Positions 36,729-46,279 are shown, counted from the first letter of the stretch. The stretch is 64,000 bases of DNA from UBA10349 sp003485905 (GCA_943787185.1 CALSLL010000002.1:186001-250000); one strand, 5' to 3'. Notes: a model not told the origin generated them from the letters alone. Numbers and translations are program-made.

Positions 36729-37640
36729 TTGAGTGCCACGTTAACAGCAGTTCGAAGTCAGGCTAGTGATTTTGTCGAAATGGCAAAACCTCGAATAGCC
36801 CTATTGGTGTTAGTCACCACTTATAGTGGTATGTGGTTGGCATCCGGCGGCACGCTGTCTCTTGAGTTAGTATTTTTTACAATGTTGGGTACGGGACTGG
36901 CCTCAGCATCAAGCGGTGTACTTAATAACTATATTGATCGTGAGATCGACAAGCTCATGTCGCGCACAAGCAATCGTGCTTTGCCTACCGGGAGAGTGGA
37001 TCCGCAAATAGCGTTTGCGTTTGGATTGCTGCTGGGTTTTACCGGGTTCGTCATTCTTTTCTATGCGGTTAACCCGTTAACAGCCGCATTGGCAGTAGGA
37101 ACAATATTTTTCTATGTGGTGATTTATACTGCCTGGTTAAAGCGTAGTTCTCCTCTATGTACTGAAATTGGTGGTGTCGCAGGAGCTTTACCGCCGGTTC
37201 TCGGCTGGGCAGCTGTAACCAACGATATTGGTTGGCCTGCGGTCGTTATGTTTTTGATCATGTTTTTGTGGCAGCCTCCTCATTTTTGGGCATTGGCGCT
37301 ATTGCGGGTGGAAGAATATCGACGAGTAGGCATACCAATGTTGCCAGTTGTTAGTGGAACTCGTGTCACGAAACTTCGAATGCTGATTTACACCATTGCT
37401 TTGATTCCGGCGACTATTGCCATGTACTGGCTCGGATTCGCGGGTATGGCCTACTTGGTTACGGCAATCGCATTGGGCTTGGCATATTTAGGATTGACGA
37501 TAAAGTTTATGATGGAACCTGTTACCCCACGGGGTGCCAGAAAATTATTCGGGTTTTCGATCATTTATTTGCTGATTTTATTCGTCATGATTTTCGTTGA
37601 TTGTCAGTGTAATGGGTCATTTAGCAGTGGCTTGTTCTAA
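36729..37640 (+). CDS. ctaB: Heme O synthase (protoheme IX farnesyltransferase)
   Basis: Membrane prenyltransferase that adds a farnesyl group to heme B, giving heme O for heme-copper oxidases. The 303-residue protein has the UbiA motif NNYIDREIDKLMSRTSNRALP near residue 63 and YTAWLKRSSPLCTEIGGVAG. FLWQPPHFWALALLRVEEYR is also present. The start is TTG 36729 with a strong GGGAGG site eight bases upstream. It is the first gene of the oxidase operon. Confidence 0.95.
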   Translation: MSATLTAVRSQASDFVEMAKPRIALLVLVTTYSGMWLASGGTLSLELVFFTMLGTGLASASSGVLNNYIDREIDKLMSRTSNRALPTGRVDPQIAFAFGLLLGFTGFVILFYAVNPLTAALAVGTIFFYVVIYTAWLKRSSPLCTEIGGVAGALPPVLGWAAVTNDIGWPAVVMFLIMFLWQPPHFWALALLRVEEYRRVGIPMLPVVSGTRVTKLRMLIYTIALIPATIAMYWLGFAGMAYLVTAIALGLAYLGLTIKFMMEPVTPRGARKLFGFSIIYLLILFVMIFVDCQCNGSFSSGLF

Positions 37641-37695
37641 CGTTGATAAATTAAAAATAATAAAGTAGCGCATACACGCAAAAGGTATATTAGGT

Positions 37696-39051
37696 ATGGT
37701 CTTCGCAATTGCATTAGTTTTATTGGTTGTTGGTTCAGTACTGTTTCACTTATTGAGCCCTTGGTACTTAACTCCCCTGGCTTCTAATTGGGGAAATATC
37801 GACGACACTATTGGATTGACATTCTGGGTTACTGGATTCGTTTTCGTCGCGGTAAACCTGTTTCTGGCCTGGTGTGTGATTCGCTACAAAAAAGGCGATG
37901 GACATAAAGCAGATTATGAACCCGAGAATCAGAAGTTAGAGTTCTGGCTAACAATAGTAACCTCGCTAGGGGTTGCTGCCATGTTGGCGCCGGGTCTCTT
38001 GGTCTGGAGTAATTTTGTCACGGTTCCAGAAGAAGCAACCGAAATAGAGGCAATTGGTCAGCAATGGCACTGGAGTTTTCGCTTGCCCGGTGAAGATAAT
38101 AAGCTTGGCACGATAGATTCTAGTTACATCACTCAAGACAATCCGTTTGGTATGAACCCGGATGATCCTAACGGTCAAGATGATGTTCTTATCGCGAGCA
38201 ATGAACTACACGTCCCAATTGGGGCGCCAGTCAAAATGTTGCTACGTTCAAATGACGTCCTGCACAATTTTACGGTTACAGAGTTTCGCGTAAAAATGGA
38301 CCTAGTGCCTGGAATGGTTACCTACTTATGGTATACCCCAACAAAAGTTGGCGAGTACGATATTTTGTGCGAAGAGTATTGCGGCGTAGCGCATTTCGCG
38401 ATGCGAGGTCGAGTCACAGTAGAGGAAGAAGCTGATTATCAAACGTGGCTTGCTGCTCAACCAACCTATGCAGAAACTCTAGCTCAGCCAGTCGGGGATG
38501 CCGTTGCTGGTGCGCCTGCATACGCCGTTTGCGCTGCTTGCCATGGCGCACAGGGTGAAGGAAATCCGCAATTAAACTCACCAAAAATTAGCGGCCAAGA
38601 AGGCTGGTATATGAAGCGACAGCTGGAATACTTTAAGTCTGGTGCCCGTGGTGCGCATGAAGATGATATTTTTGGCAAGCAGATGGCGCCAATGGCGGGA
38701 ACATTAGTAAATGATGCTGCCATTAATAACGTGGTTGCTTATATTGAGTCCCTACCTGATACACCTGCAGCGCCGACAGTTACAGGAGACGTTAATCACG
38801 GTCAGGAAGTGTATGAAACCTGCGCTGCTTGTCATGGTCCGCAAGCAGAGGGTCGATGGGCGCTTAATGCACCTCGACTATCCGGTATGACCGATTGGTA
38901 TTTGGTCACACAGCTGAAAAACTTTAGAGAAGGTATCCGCGGTGCGGATCGAAAAGATATGTACGGTCACCAGATGACAATGCTGGCAGCTACGTTGACT
39001 GAAGATCAAACAATCGATGATTTGGTCGCATACATAAATACTTTGCCTTAG
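37696..39051 (+). CDS. coxB: Cytochrome c oxidase subunit II with two cytochrome c domains
   Basis: Accepts electrons at the CuA centre and passes them to subunit I. The 451-residue protein has N-terminal helices and an aromatic QQWHWSF. The CuA ligands lie in DVLHNF and CEEYCGVAHFAM near residue 224. Two heme c motifs follow, CAACH near 278 and CAACH near 375. This is the caa3-type fusion but with two c domains rather than one. The c domains are similar to each other (WYMKRQLEYF against WYLVTQLKNF), so they probably arose by duplication. Confidence 0.95.
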   Translation: MVFAIALVLLVVGSVLFHLLSPWYLTPLASNWGNIDDTIGLTFWVTGFVFVAVNLFLAWCVIRYKKGDGHKADYEPENQKLEFWLTIVTSLGVAAMLAPGLLVWSNFVTVPEEATEIEAIGQQWHWSFRLPGEDNKLGTIDSSYITQDNPFGMNPDDPNGQDDVLIASNELHVPIGAPVKMLLRSNDVLHNFTVTEFRVKMDLVPGMVTYLWYTPTKVGEYDILCEEYCGVAHFAMRGRVTVEEEADYQTWLAAQPTYAETLAQPVGDAVAGAPAYAVCAACHGAQGEGNPQLNSPKISGQEGWYMKRQLEYFKSGARGAHEDDIFGKQMAPMAGTLVNDAAINNVVAYIESLPDTPAAPTVTGDVNHGQEVYETCAACHGPQAEGRWALNAPRLSGMTDWYLVTQLKNFREGIRGADRKDMYGHQMTMLAATLTEDQTIDDLVAYINTLP

Positions 39052-39127
39052 CGCAAGTTTTGAGATTAAAAATGATGAAATTTATACAAATTGAAACTGA
39101 CGAACGTTCCGCAACGAGGGTGATTTA

Positions 39128-40882
39128 ATGTCTACCGTTACTACACATGATGAAACTAGCTACGTACCACCGGCAGAAGTCGGAGAGATGGAGCTTTATC
39201 ACGCGAAAACCTGGTTAGGAAAATATGTTTTTTCACAGGACGCAAAAGTAATCGCGATTCAGTATGCCTGTACTGCGATTGCTATCGGTATGGTTGCGTT
39301 GGTTCTTTCTTTATTGATGCGCTTGCAGCTCGGTTTTCCAAACGCATTTTCATTTATTACTCCTACCGCCTATTACCAATATGTGACGATGCACGGCATG
39401 ATCATGGTGGTTTACCTGTTGACCGCACTGTTTCTTGGGGGGTTTGGTAATTATTTAATACCGGTAATGATCGGCGCCAGAGATATGGTGTTTCCATTCC
39501 TAAATATGTTGAGTTTTTGGATATACTTTATTGCGGTAATGATCTTGGTCGCGAGTTTTTTCGTTCCTGGTGGAGCGAGTGGCGCTGGTTGGACCTTGTA
39601 CCCTCCCCAAGCCATTATCGAAGGGACCCCTGGGACAGAATGGGGCATTGTGTTGATGCTCGTATCTTTGTTTCTGTTTATCGTAGGCTTTACCATGGGT
39701 GGTTTGAACTACGTAATTACAGTATTGCAGGCCCGTACTCGGGGAATGACGTTAATGCGGATGCCATTAACGATTTGGGGTATTTTTATTGCGACTATAT
39801 TGGCCCTTTTGGCATTTCCAGCACTCTTGGTGAGTGCAATTATGATGCTTTTGGATATATTGCTTGGGACCAGTTTTTTCATGCCAGCGATTATTTCGAT
39901 GGGAGAACAACTTGAATATGGTGGCGGTAGCCCAATTTTATTCCAACATCTGTTTTGGTTTTTTGGCCACCCAGAAGTTTATATTGTTGCATTACCTGCG
40001 TTTGGGATTGTTTCGGACATATTGAGCGTGCACGCCAGAAAGGCGATTTTTGGATATAGAATGATGGTGTGGGCGATCGTTGCTATTGGTGGTCTTAGTT
40101 TCATCGTTTGGGCTCACCATATGTACGTGAGTGGCATGAATCCATATTTTGGTTTTTTCTTTGCTACCACGACGCTTATCATCGCAGTGCCTACCGCGCT
40201 CAAAGTCTATAATTGGGTGCTCACACTGTGGCGCGGAAATATTCATCTTACCGTTCCAATGTACTTTGCCATTGGCTTTATTTTTACCTTTGTTAATGGT
40301 GGCTTAACTGGTTTATTCCTGGGTAACGTGACGGTGGATCTTCCACTTTCAGACACAATGTTTGTGGTAGCCCATTTCCATATGGTTATGGCAGTGTCGC
40401 CTGTATTGGTGGTTTTCGGTGCCATATATCACTGGTATCCAAAAATAACCGGCAGAATGTTGCATGATGGTATGGGTATGTTTCACTTTTGGTTAACGTT
40501 TGTTGGTTCATATGCAATCTATTACCCGATGCATTACCTCGGCTTTTTGGGTGTGCCAAGACGTTACTTTGCACTAGGCAGTACTGATTTTATTCCGCCA
40601 TCGGCAGCAAGCTTAAATCAAGCGATTTCTATAGCCGCTATTATTGTCGGTATTACGCAATTGCTGTTTATTTATAACCTTGCTTGGAGTTACTTTAACG
40701 GTAAGAAGGCATCAGACAATCCTTGGAATGCGACTACTTTGGAGTGGCAGACCGATACTACTCCACCAGGGCATGGGAATTTTGGTAAAGAGTTACCGAA
40801 GGTTTATCGTTGGGCGTACGATTACAGCGTACCGGGTGCCGATTCAGATTTCATACCGCAAAATCAGCCTCCTCGTAGTTAA
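39128..40882 (+). CDS. coxA: Cytochrome c oxidase subunit I
   Basis: Catalytic subunit with heme a, heme a3 and CuB. In its 584 residues the heme a ligand is in TMHGMIMVVYL and the CuB/Tyr motif is WFFGHPEVYI. The CuB histidines are in AHHMYVSGM, and the heme ligands are in VAHFHMVM. The GHPEV glutamate indicates an A1-type proton path. In the D-channel region DMVFPFLNMLSFW, the residue usually Arg in FPR-x-N is Phe. It follows coxB by 76 bases. Confidence 0.96.
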   Translation: MSTVTTHDETSYVPPAEVGEMELYHAKTWLGKYVFSQDAKVIAIQYACTAIAIGMVALVLSLLMRLQLGFPNAFSFITPTAYYQYVTMHGMIMVVYLLTALFLGGFGNYLIPVMIGARDMVFPFLNMLSFWIYFIAVMILVASFFVPGGASGAGWTLYPPQAIIEGTPGTEWGIVLMLVSLFLFIVGFTMGGLNYVITVLQARTRGMTLMRMPLTIWGIFIATILALLAFPALLVSAIMMLLDILLGTSFFMPAIISMGEQLEYGGGSPILFQHLFWFFGHPEVYIVALPAFGIVSDILSVHARKAIFGYRMMVWAIVAIGGLSFIVWAHHMYVSGMNPYFGFFFATTTLIIAVPTALKVYNWVLTLWRGNIHLTVPMYFAIGFIFTFVNGGLTGLFLGNVTVDLPLSDTMFVVAHFHMVMAVSPVLVVFGAIYHWYPKITGRMLHDGMGMFHFWLTFVGSYAIYYPMHYLGFLGVPRRYFALGSTDFIPPSAASLNQAISIAAIIVGITQLLFIYNLAWSYFNGKKASDNPWNATTLEWQTDTTPPGHGNFGKELPKVYRWAYDYSVPGADSDFIPQNQPPRS

Positions 40883-40928
40883 TCGAAAAGTTGCTTGGAG
40901 TTTATAGAAAGGTGTTGGAAGTAAAATC

Positions 40929-41606
40929 ATGACAATTACTTTGATATTTATGGCTGGAGTCATGGGCGTAATCGTCTGGTGGTTGGTAAAACAAACCATC
41001 AATGTGCAGCCGTGGGTAGCAGATGGTGTAGATGCCGCACTGTTAACAGACGTTGATGCTGAAGAGGTGCTTTTACGACCACGAGCAAAGTCCGGTCTTT
41101 TGGCATTTCTAGCAGTAGTCACTTCAATGTTTTGCCTGTTTATGAGTGCTTATGCGATGCGCATGTCACTTGGCGATTGGACACCGTTGCCAGAACCTGA
41201 CGTGTTATGGCTTAACACTGGCTTGTTAGTATTAAGTAGCGTTTCTTTGCAGTGGGCTCTTCATTCTGCCAAGCACGGACGAGGCGCAAGTTTAAGGCTC
41301 GGCCTTTATGTGGCTGGCGCATTGAGTATCGCCTTTATATTTGGGCAGCTATTTGCGTGGCAACAGCTAGTTCAAGACGGCTATTACTTGAGTTCAAATC
41401 CGGCAAACACCTTTTTCTACCTGTTTACTGCACTACATGGGTTGCATTTACTTGGTGGATTAGTTGCTTGGATTAGGGCCGCGTTTAGAGTATGGAACGG
41501 GGTGGAGGCCGCGCAGGTTCGTTTAAGCGTGGAATTGTGCGCTGTATATTGGCATTTTTTGCTAATAGTATGGCTAGTTTTGTTTGGTTTAATGTTGTCG
41601 ACGTAA
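40929..41606 (+). CDS. coxC: Cytochrome c oxidase subunit III
   Basis: A 225-residue membrane protein of the subunit III family with seven-helix-like hydrophobicity. Signature parts are FYLFTALHGLHLLGGLVAW and ELCAVYWHFLLIVWLVLFGL near the C-terminus. The N-terminal half is shorter and less conserved. It is 46 bases after coxA and 14 before a second subunit III gene, so two related subunits are made together. Confidence 0.85.
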   Translation: MTITLIFMAGVMGVIVWWLVKQTINVQPWVADGVDAALLTDVDAEEVLLRPRAKSGLLAFLAVVTSMFCLFMSAYAMRMSLGDWTPLPEPDVLWLNTGLLVLSSVSLQWALHSAKHGRGASLRLGLYVAGALSIAFIFGQLFAWQQLVQDGYYLSSNPANTFFYLFTALHGLHLLGGLVAWIRAAFRVWNGVEAAQVRLSVELCAVYWHFLLIVWLVLFGLMLST

Positions 41607-41620
41607 ATAGGATATAAACC

Positions 41621-42328
41621 ATGAGTGAAGTAGTAGAAAACGAGAAAACCGGTGCATTAGCTGGTATGGCGGCTGATTGGTCGTCTGATCAGCGCGCGTT
41701 TAAAGGCGTGCCTTGGCATAAAGCCATGATGTGGGTATTTCTTCTCAGTGATACATTTATATTTGCATGCTTTCTTATTAGCTACATGAAAGTACGTATA
41801 ACCACCACTGTTCCATGGCCTAGTTCGAGTGAGGTTTTCGCGCTAACCATAAACGGACATCATATTCCGTTGCTTCTTATTGCGATCATGACGTTTATTT
41901 TGATTACCAGTAGCGGCACTATGGCTATGGCGGTTAGATTTGGGTATCAAAAGAACAAGAAAATGACCGGGCTTTTGCTAGTTTTCACCGCTCTTTTAGG
42001 CGCTTCTTTTGTTGGTATGCAGGCCTTTGAGTGGAGCAAACTTATTTTTGAAGAAGGCGTGCGTCCCTGGGGTAATCCGATGGGTGCAGAGCAGTTCGGT
42101 GCCGTCTTTTTTATGGTTACTGGGTTTCATGGTTTCCACGTTTCAGTAGGCGTAATATTTTTAATTATTACTGCTGTGAAGGTATTACGTGGTAGCTATG
42201 ACAATGAAACACCTGGGTTTATGACTGGTCGAAAGGGTAATTACGAGATCGTAGAGAGCATGGGCCTCTATTGGCATTTTGTTGATTTGGTCTGGGTATT
42301 TATCTTTGCATTCTTTTATTTGTGGTAG
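41621..42328 (+). CDS. Second heme-copper oxidase subunit III-family protein
   Basis: A 235-residue membrane protein with subunit III features: MWVFLLSDTFIFACFLISY, MQAFEWSKL, VTGFHGFHVSVGVIFLI, and the C-terminal GLYWHFVDLVWVFIFAFFYL. It matches the family better than the preceding gene. Having two subunit III genes in tandem occurs in some caa3-type operons, but their division of labour is not known. It ends a few bases before the subunit IV start. Confidence 0.88.
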   Translation: MSEVVENEKTGALAGMAADWSSDQRAFKGVPWHKAMMWVFLLSDTFIFACFLISYMKVRITTTVPWPSSSEVFALTINGHHIPLLLIAIMTFILITSSGTMAMAVRFGYQKNKKMTGLLLVFTALLGASFVGMQAFEWSKLIFEEGVRPWGNPMGAEQFGAVFFMVTGFHGFHVSVGVIFLIITAVKVLRGSYDNETPGFMTGRKGNYEIVESMGLYWHFVDLVWVFIFAFFYLW

Positions 42329-42339
42329 GGAGCAACAAT

Positions 42340-42693
42340 ATGTCTGAAGTAGAAGGTCAACAACATCCCATTAGCGTTTATTTCTGGGTCTGGGGACTAC
42401 TTTTTGTTTTCAGCGCAGGTTCTTATGCGGTGGATTATATGGCGTTACAGGGAAACCTGAGATGGACGCTAATCTTAGTGTTTATGTTTTTGAAGTCTGG
42501 ATTCATTATTGCGATATTTATGCATATGGTCTGGGAACGATTAGCGATGGTAGCGGCAATATTAGTGCCGATGGGTTGTTTGCTCGTGTTCATTGGGCTT
42601 ATGGCGCTTGAGGGCGATTATACCAATCTTACGCGGGACACCTTTTTTAGTCCTGCACCATTCGTTCCAGTAGAGCACGCGGTCCAACACTAA
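42340..42693 (+). CDS. Cytochrome c oxidase subunit IV (prokaryotic type)
   Basis: A 117-residue protein with three hydrophobic helices, including LRWTLILVFMFLKSGFIIAI followed by FMHMVWERL, typical of bacterial COX4/CtaF. I take ATG 42340, which has GGAGC seven bases upstream. The open frame from 42322 would overlap the previous gene. It is the last gene of the oxidase operon; a terminator follows. Confidence 0.85.
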   Translation: MSEVEGQQHPISVYFWVWGLLFVFSAGSYAVDYMALQGNLRWTLILVFMFLKSGFIIAIFMHMVWERLAMVAAILVPMGCLLVFIGLMALEGDYTNLTRDTFFSPAPFVPVEHAVQH

Positions 42694-42742
42694 TCGGCGG
42701 CTTATAGTTATTGATAGGTGGTAATTAAATAGAGCTACCTTC

Positions 42743-42779
42743 AAAAGGTGCACTCTCTGCTTTGAGGTGTACCTTTTTT
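42743..42779 (+). terminator. Rho-independent terminator of the cox operon
   Basis: AAAAGGTGCAC pairs with GTGTACCTTTT (one G-U pair) around a 13-base loop, followed by a run of six T. It lies 50 bases after the subunit IV stop. Confidence 0.85.
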
Positions 42780-42970
42780 ATTTGGCCTAACGACAGGTCT
42801 ATTCGATGTTTCGTAATTTTGGATTAGGTAAAAAACCTAACTGAAGGTTATTTAGTTAATGTTTACTGTAGAGGTGATAGTTTTGATGCTTCTGCGCGGT
42901 AAATACTGATTGCCACTTTAAGTGAGCTACGTAAATAATTAATATTTCTCGTATTTTTCCAAATTATGGT

Positions 42971-42985
42971 TATACTCCGCGCCCC
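42971..42985 (+). promoter_or_regulatory. Putative deaD promoter -10 with GC discriminator
   Basis: TATACT followed by CCGCGCCCC, the same GC-rich discriminator as seen at icd. The remainder of the 305-base gap after the cox terminator holds no gene. A transcript starting here would have a leader of about 100 bases. DeaD is a cold-shock and ribosome-assembly helicase, so growth-rate or stringent control is plausible. Confidence 0.4.
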
Positions 42986-43084
42986 AGAAGTTAGCATCTC
43001 CGTGTGATTGCTCCTTTGCGCTAGATAGGTTTTGCGTGATTAGTGATGTTGGAACCGCCGGCTTCGTTATGACCGGAGAGAGAG

Positions 43085-45067
43085 ATGTCAGATAAGCCGA
43101 CCGAGCGCAGCTCGGACTCGCCAGAGAAGGCGAAAATGGATACCGTTTTATTTAGTGACCTGGGTTTGCCAGAGTCTTTAATGAAAGCGGTTACAGAAGT
43201 TGGTTATGAAGTGCCTTCGCCTATTCAGGCGCAAAGTATTCCGGTTTTACTGGACGGCCGAGATGTTCTAGGGCAAGCCCAAACCGGCACCGGGAAAACT
43301 GCCGCTTTTGCATTACCGTTACTTGCGAATATCGATATTAAGTCGAATAAAACACAAGTAATTATTCTGGCGCCAACCCGTGAATTGGCTATTCAAGTAG
43401 CCGAAGCCTGCGACACCTACGCTAAGCATCTTCATGGAATTAACGTGTTGGCTGTTTATGGTGGCCAATCCTACGACAACCAGTTGCGCCAGCTAAGACG
43501 TGGAGCACAAGTTGTTGTCGGCACGCCCGGACGTGTCATGGATCATTTACGTCGAAAAACCTTAAAACTACAGGATTTACAGGCCTTGGTTTTAGATGAG
43601 GCTGATGAAATGCTTCGTATGGGCTTTATAGATGACGTGGAATGGATTCTTGAGCAGACTCCTGATTCGCGCCAAATCGCATTATTTTCAGCAACCATGC
43701 CCGCGCAAATTAAGCGTATAGCTGACAAGCATCTTCAAGACCCGAAACATATAAAAATAATCAACAAAACCGCAACCGTTGCAACTACCTCCCAACGTTA
43801 TGCAATGGTGGCTCAGCGTCACAAGTTGGACGCTATGGTGCGCGTGTTGGAAGGTGAAGAACACGATGGCGTAATTATTTTTGTGCGAACTAAAATAGCT
43901 ACCAATGAGGTGGCCAGCAAACTGCAGAGTCTCGGGTACAAGGCCGAGGCTTTGAACGGTGATGTCGCGCAGAATCAGCGCGAAAAAATTGTCGAACAGT
44001 TGAAAAAGGGACGTTTAAATTTGCTGGTGGCTACTGATGTTGTAGCACGTGGACTTGACGTAGACCGAATTAGTCACGTTATCAATTACGATGCCCCACA
44101 TGATACAGAGTCATATATTCATCGTATCGGCCGTACCGGACGCGCTGGGCGTAGCGGCTGCGCAGTATTATTCTTAACGCCCCGCGAAAAACGTATGTTA
44201 GGTACTATTGAACGGGCGACTAAGCAGAAAATCCCTGCCTTACAGTTGCCAAGTACCGACGATATAAATAGAGCACGTGTTGAGCGGTTTAAACAACGAG
44301 CGCTTAACGCGACTAATAGTAAAAATATAGAGACTTTTAGGGAGATATATAACGAGCTCGCGCATAAAAGTGATCTAGATAATGATTTGATTGCTGCCGC
44401 TTTTGCATTACTTGCGCAAGGTCAGGCACCCCTATTTATTCAGGATAGTGATCTTCAAGTTAGCAATGCTAGAGACAGTGATAGCGGCAAGCGTGGCCGG
44501 GATGGCGGGAATAGCAATCGACGAGATCGGCCGCAAAGAGGTGATCGACATGATCGTAAAGACTTTGGAGACAAACGTCGTAATTCACGTGGTGATAAAC
44601 TAGCACCAGACCCAAAACCTACCCCACTTACCGATTTCCCTGATATTGAAATGGCGAGGTTCCGCTTAGATGTCGGCCACACCGATCAAGTAAAACCTGG
44701 GAATATCGTAGGGGCTATTGCTAATGAGGCCGATTTGGATGCCAAGTACATCGGTGAAATTGAGATTCGTGAAGATTTTTCGACTGTCGATTTGCCTGCC
44801 GATATGCCTAGAGGAATGTTAAAACTGCTGAAGCGGGTTCATGTTGCGGGTAAGCCTCTGGATATTTCCTACTACGGTAAAGAGCAGCCTGAATCTAAGC
44901 GATCTTCGTCGGCCAAGTCACCTAAACGTTCGGCCTCGCCAAAAAATAAGAAAGGTGGAAAGCGGCAAGAACGAGCGCGACGAGAAGAAGTCATAGCGCC
45001 ATCTCCCCCAAAAGTTGATATGAATATTATGCGTCGTGGACGAGGATCAAGATCAAAGTCCAAGTAG
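43085..45067 (+). CDS. deaD: ATP-dependent RNA helicase DeaD/CsdA
   Basis: DEAD-box RNA helicase acting in ribosome assembly and cold adaptation. In its 660 residues the Q-motif region is PSPIQAQSIP. Motif I AQTGTGKT lies near residue 64, DEAD is in VLDEADEMLRMGF near 171, and SATMP follows. HRIGRTGRAGRSG is motif VI. The C-terminus has an RGD/Asp-rich linker, the DbpA-type RNA-binding domain (FRLDVGHTDQVKPGNIVGAI) and a basic tail. A good AGAGAG site precedes the ATG. Confidence 0.95.
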   Translation: MSDKPTERSSDSPEKAKMDTVLFSDLGLPESLMKAVTEVGYEVPSPIQAQSIPVLLDGRDVLGQAQTGTGKTAAFALPLLANIDIKSNKTQVIILAPTRELAIQVAEACDTYAKHLHGINVLAVYGGQSYDNQLRQLRRGAQVVVGTPGRVMDHLRRKTLKLQDLQALVLDEADEMLRMGFIDDVEWILEQTPDSRQIALFSATMPAQIKRIADKHLQDPKHIKIINKTATVATTSQRYAMVAQRHKLDAMVRVLEGEEHDGVIIFVRTKIATNEVASKLQSLGYKAEALNGDVAQNQREKIVEQLKKGRLNLLVATDVVARGLDVDRISHVINYDAPHDTESYIHRIGRTGRAGRSGCAVLFLTPREKRMLGTIERATKQKIPALQLPSTDDINRARVERFKQRALNATNSKNIETFREIYNELAHKSDLDNDLIAAAFALLAQGQAPLFIQDSDLQVSNARDSDSGKRGRDGGNSNRRDRPQRGDRHDRKDFGDKRRNSRGDKLAPDPKPTPLTDFPDIEMARFRLDVGHTDQVKPGNIVGAIANEADLDAKYIGEIEIREDFSTVDLPADMPRGMLKLLKRVHVAGKPLDISYYGKEQPESKRSSSAKSPKRSASPKNKKGGKRQERARREEVIAPSPPKVDMNIMRRGRGSRSKSK

Positions 45068-45101
45068 GTACGGGTTTGCGCTTCAGTGTTCCGTAAAATC
45101 T

Positions 45102-45641
45102 TTACTCTATTAATTTCACTACCGCTTGTTGAAGTTGTTGCTTTAGATCTAGGTTTGTCAGTTTGCCGGACTGTGTATCAAAATTCTCGTTAAAGCTGGG
45201 TATCGATAAACTTGCTTTTATGTCTGCGTCAAACCGAGGTAGTGAGCTGAGGGCCAAGGCCATTACTGTTGCGCCTCCACGAGCTCCGGGTGAAGTGGAA
45301 AGAACCACTATTGGTGTATTTTGAAACACTTTGCCTTCGATTCGGGAACACCAATCAAACAAATTTTTCCATGCCGCCGAATAGTTACCGTTGTGTTCGG
45401 CGAACGAAGCTATGATTCCATCGGCCTCCTTAATTTTAGCCAGAAATGCCTTAGCATTGTCTTGCTGACCATCTTGGTTTTCTAGATCTTGGCTGAATAG
45501 TGGTAGCTGAAAGTCATTTAAATCTAATACTTCCAATTCTATTTCATCGTGCGATTTCACCAATAAAGAACCGGCATAGGCCGCTAATTGTTTGTTGATT
45601 GATTTACTGCTACTGCTTGCGCCAAACGCGATGAAGTTCAT
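45102..45641 (-). CDS. NADPH-dependent FMN reductase family protein
   Basis: A 179-residue flavodoxin-fold protein. FGASSSSKSINKQLAAY is the N-terminal phosphate-binding loop and SFAEHNGNYSAAWKNLFDWC contains the flavin-binding loop. The C-terminal STSPGARGGATVM is typical of the azoreductase/ChrR-like group. The substrate is unknown. It is convergent with deaD. Confidence 0.85.
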   Translation of the reverse strand: MNFIAFGASSSSKSINKQLAAYAGSLLVKSHDEIELEVLDLNDFQLPLFSQDLENQDGQQDNAKAFLAKIKEADGIIASFAEHNGNYSAAWKNLFDWCSRIEGKVFQNTPIVVLSTSPGARGGATVMALALSSLPRFDADIKASLSIPSFNENFDTQSGKLTNLDLKQQLQQAVVKLIE

Positions 45642-45700
45642 GTTGTGTGATTTCCGTTAATACTGTTTTCTCTCGGGTGCCGCATTCTACACTGGATGAT

Positions 45701-46279
45701 TTATGCAAGAACGTCGTTCACGCGATTGCGAAGCGAAGGGAGTAATTCGATTTCGAACCAGGGATTTCGGCGCAGCCAGATATTATTTCTAGGACTGGGA
45801 TGTGGAAGTGGAATCATCGTTGGCCAGTGATCCTGCTATGATCTGACCAATTCGGTAACTGATCCAGATTTACTTCCAAAGTGGTAGGCCTGTGCATACT
45901 GTCCTAGGACTACTGTGAGCTTTAAGTTTGCTAGGTATTCAAGTAGCTGTAGGCGCCATGCGGGAGCACATTCAGGTCTTGGTGGCAGATCGCCTGATTT
46001 TCCAGTTCCAGGAAAGCAAAAACCCATCGGTAATAGCGCTACTTTTTCTGGATTGTAGAACGTTTCACGAGATACGCCTAGCCACTCACGTAGGCGGTTT
46101 CCGCTTGCATCCTCAAACGGCACACCGGATTCATGAACAACTCTACCGGGTGCTTGTCCTGCAATTAATATTCTGGCCTTTGGATCAATCTGAAGAACCG
46201 GACGAACCCCATGCAGTAGGTTGGGCTCGCATATGGTGCAAGCACGTACTTCGCCTAAAAGGTTTGAAAACGAGGTCAC
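45701..46279 (-). pseudogene. Uracil-DNA glycosylase family protein with internal amber codon
   Basis: Base-excision repair family of about 190 residues. The start (TSFSNLLGEVRACTICEPNL) and motif GQAPGRVVHESGVPFED are intact. The frame stops at TAG 45836-45838, after TELVRS, where family members have a tryptophan (TGG). Beyond the TAG, the same frame continues with QDHWPTMIPLPHPSPRNN, which holds the conserved HPSPRN active-site motif, and stops at TAA 45701-45703. A single base change therefore splits an otherwise complete gene. The truncated product would lack the second catalytic motif. Confidence 0.85.
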
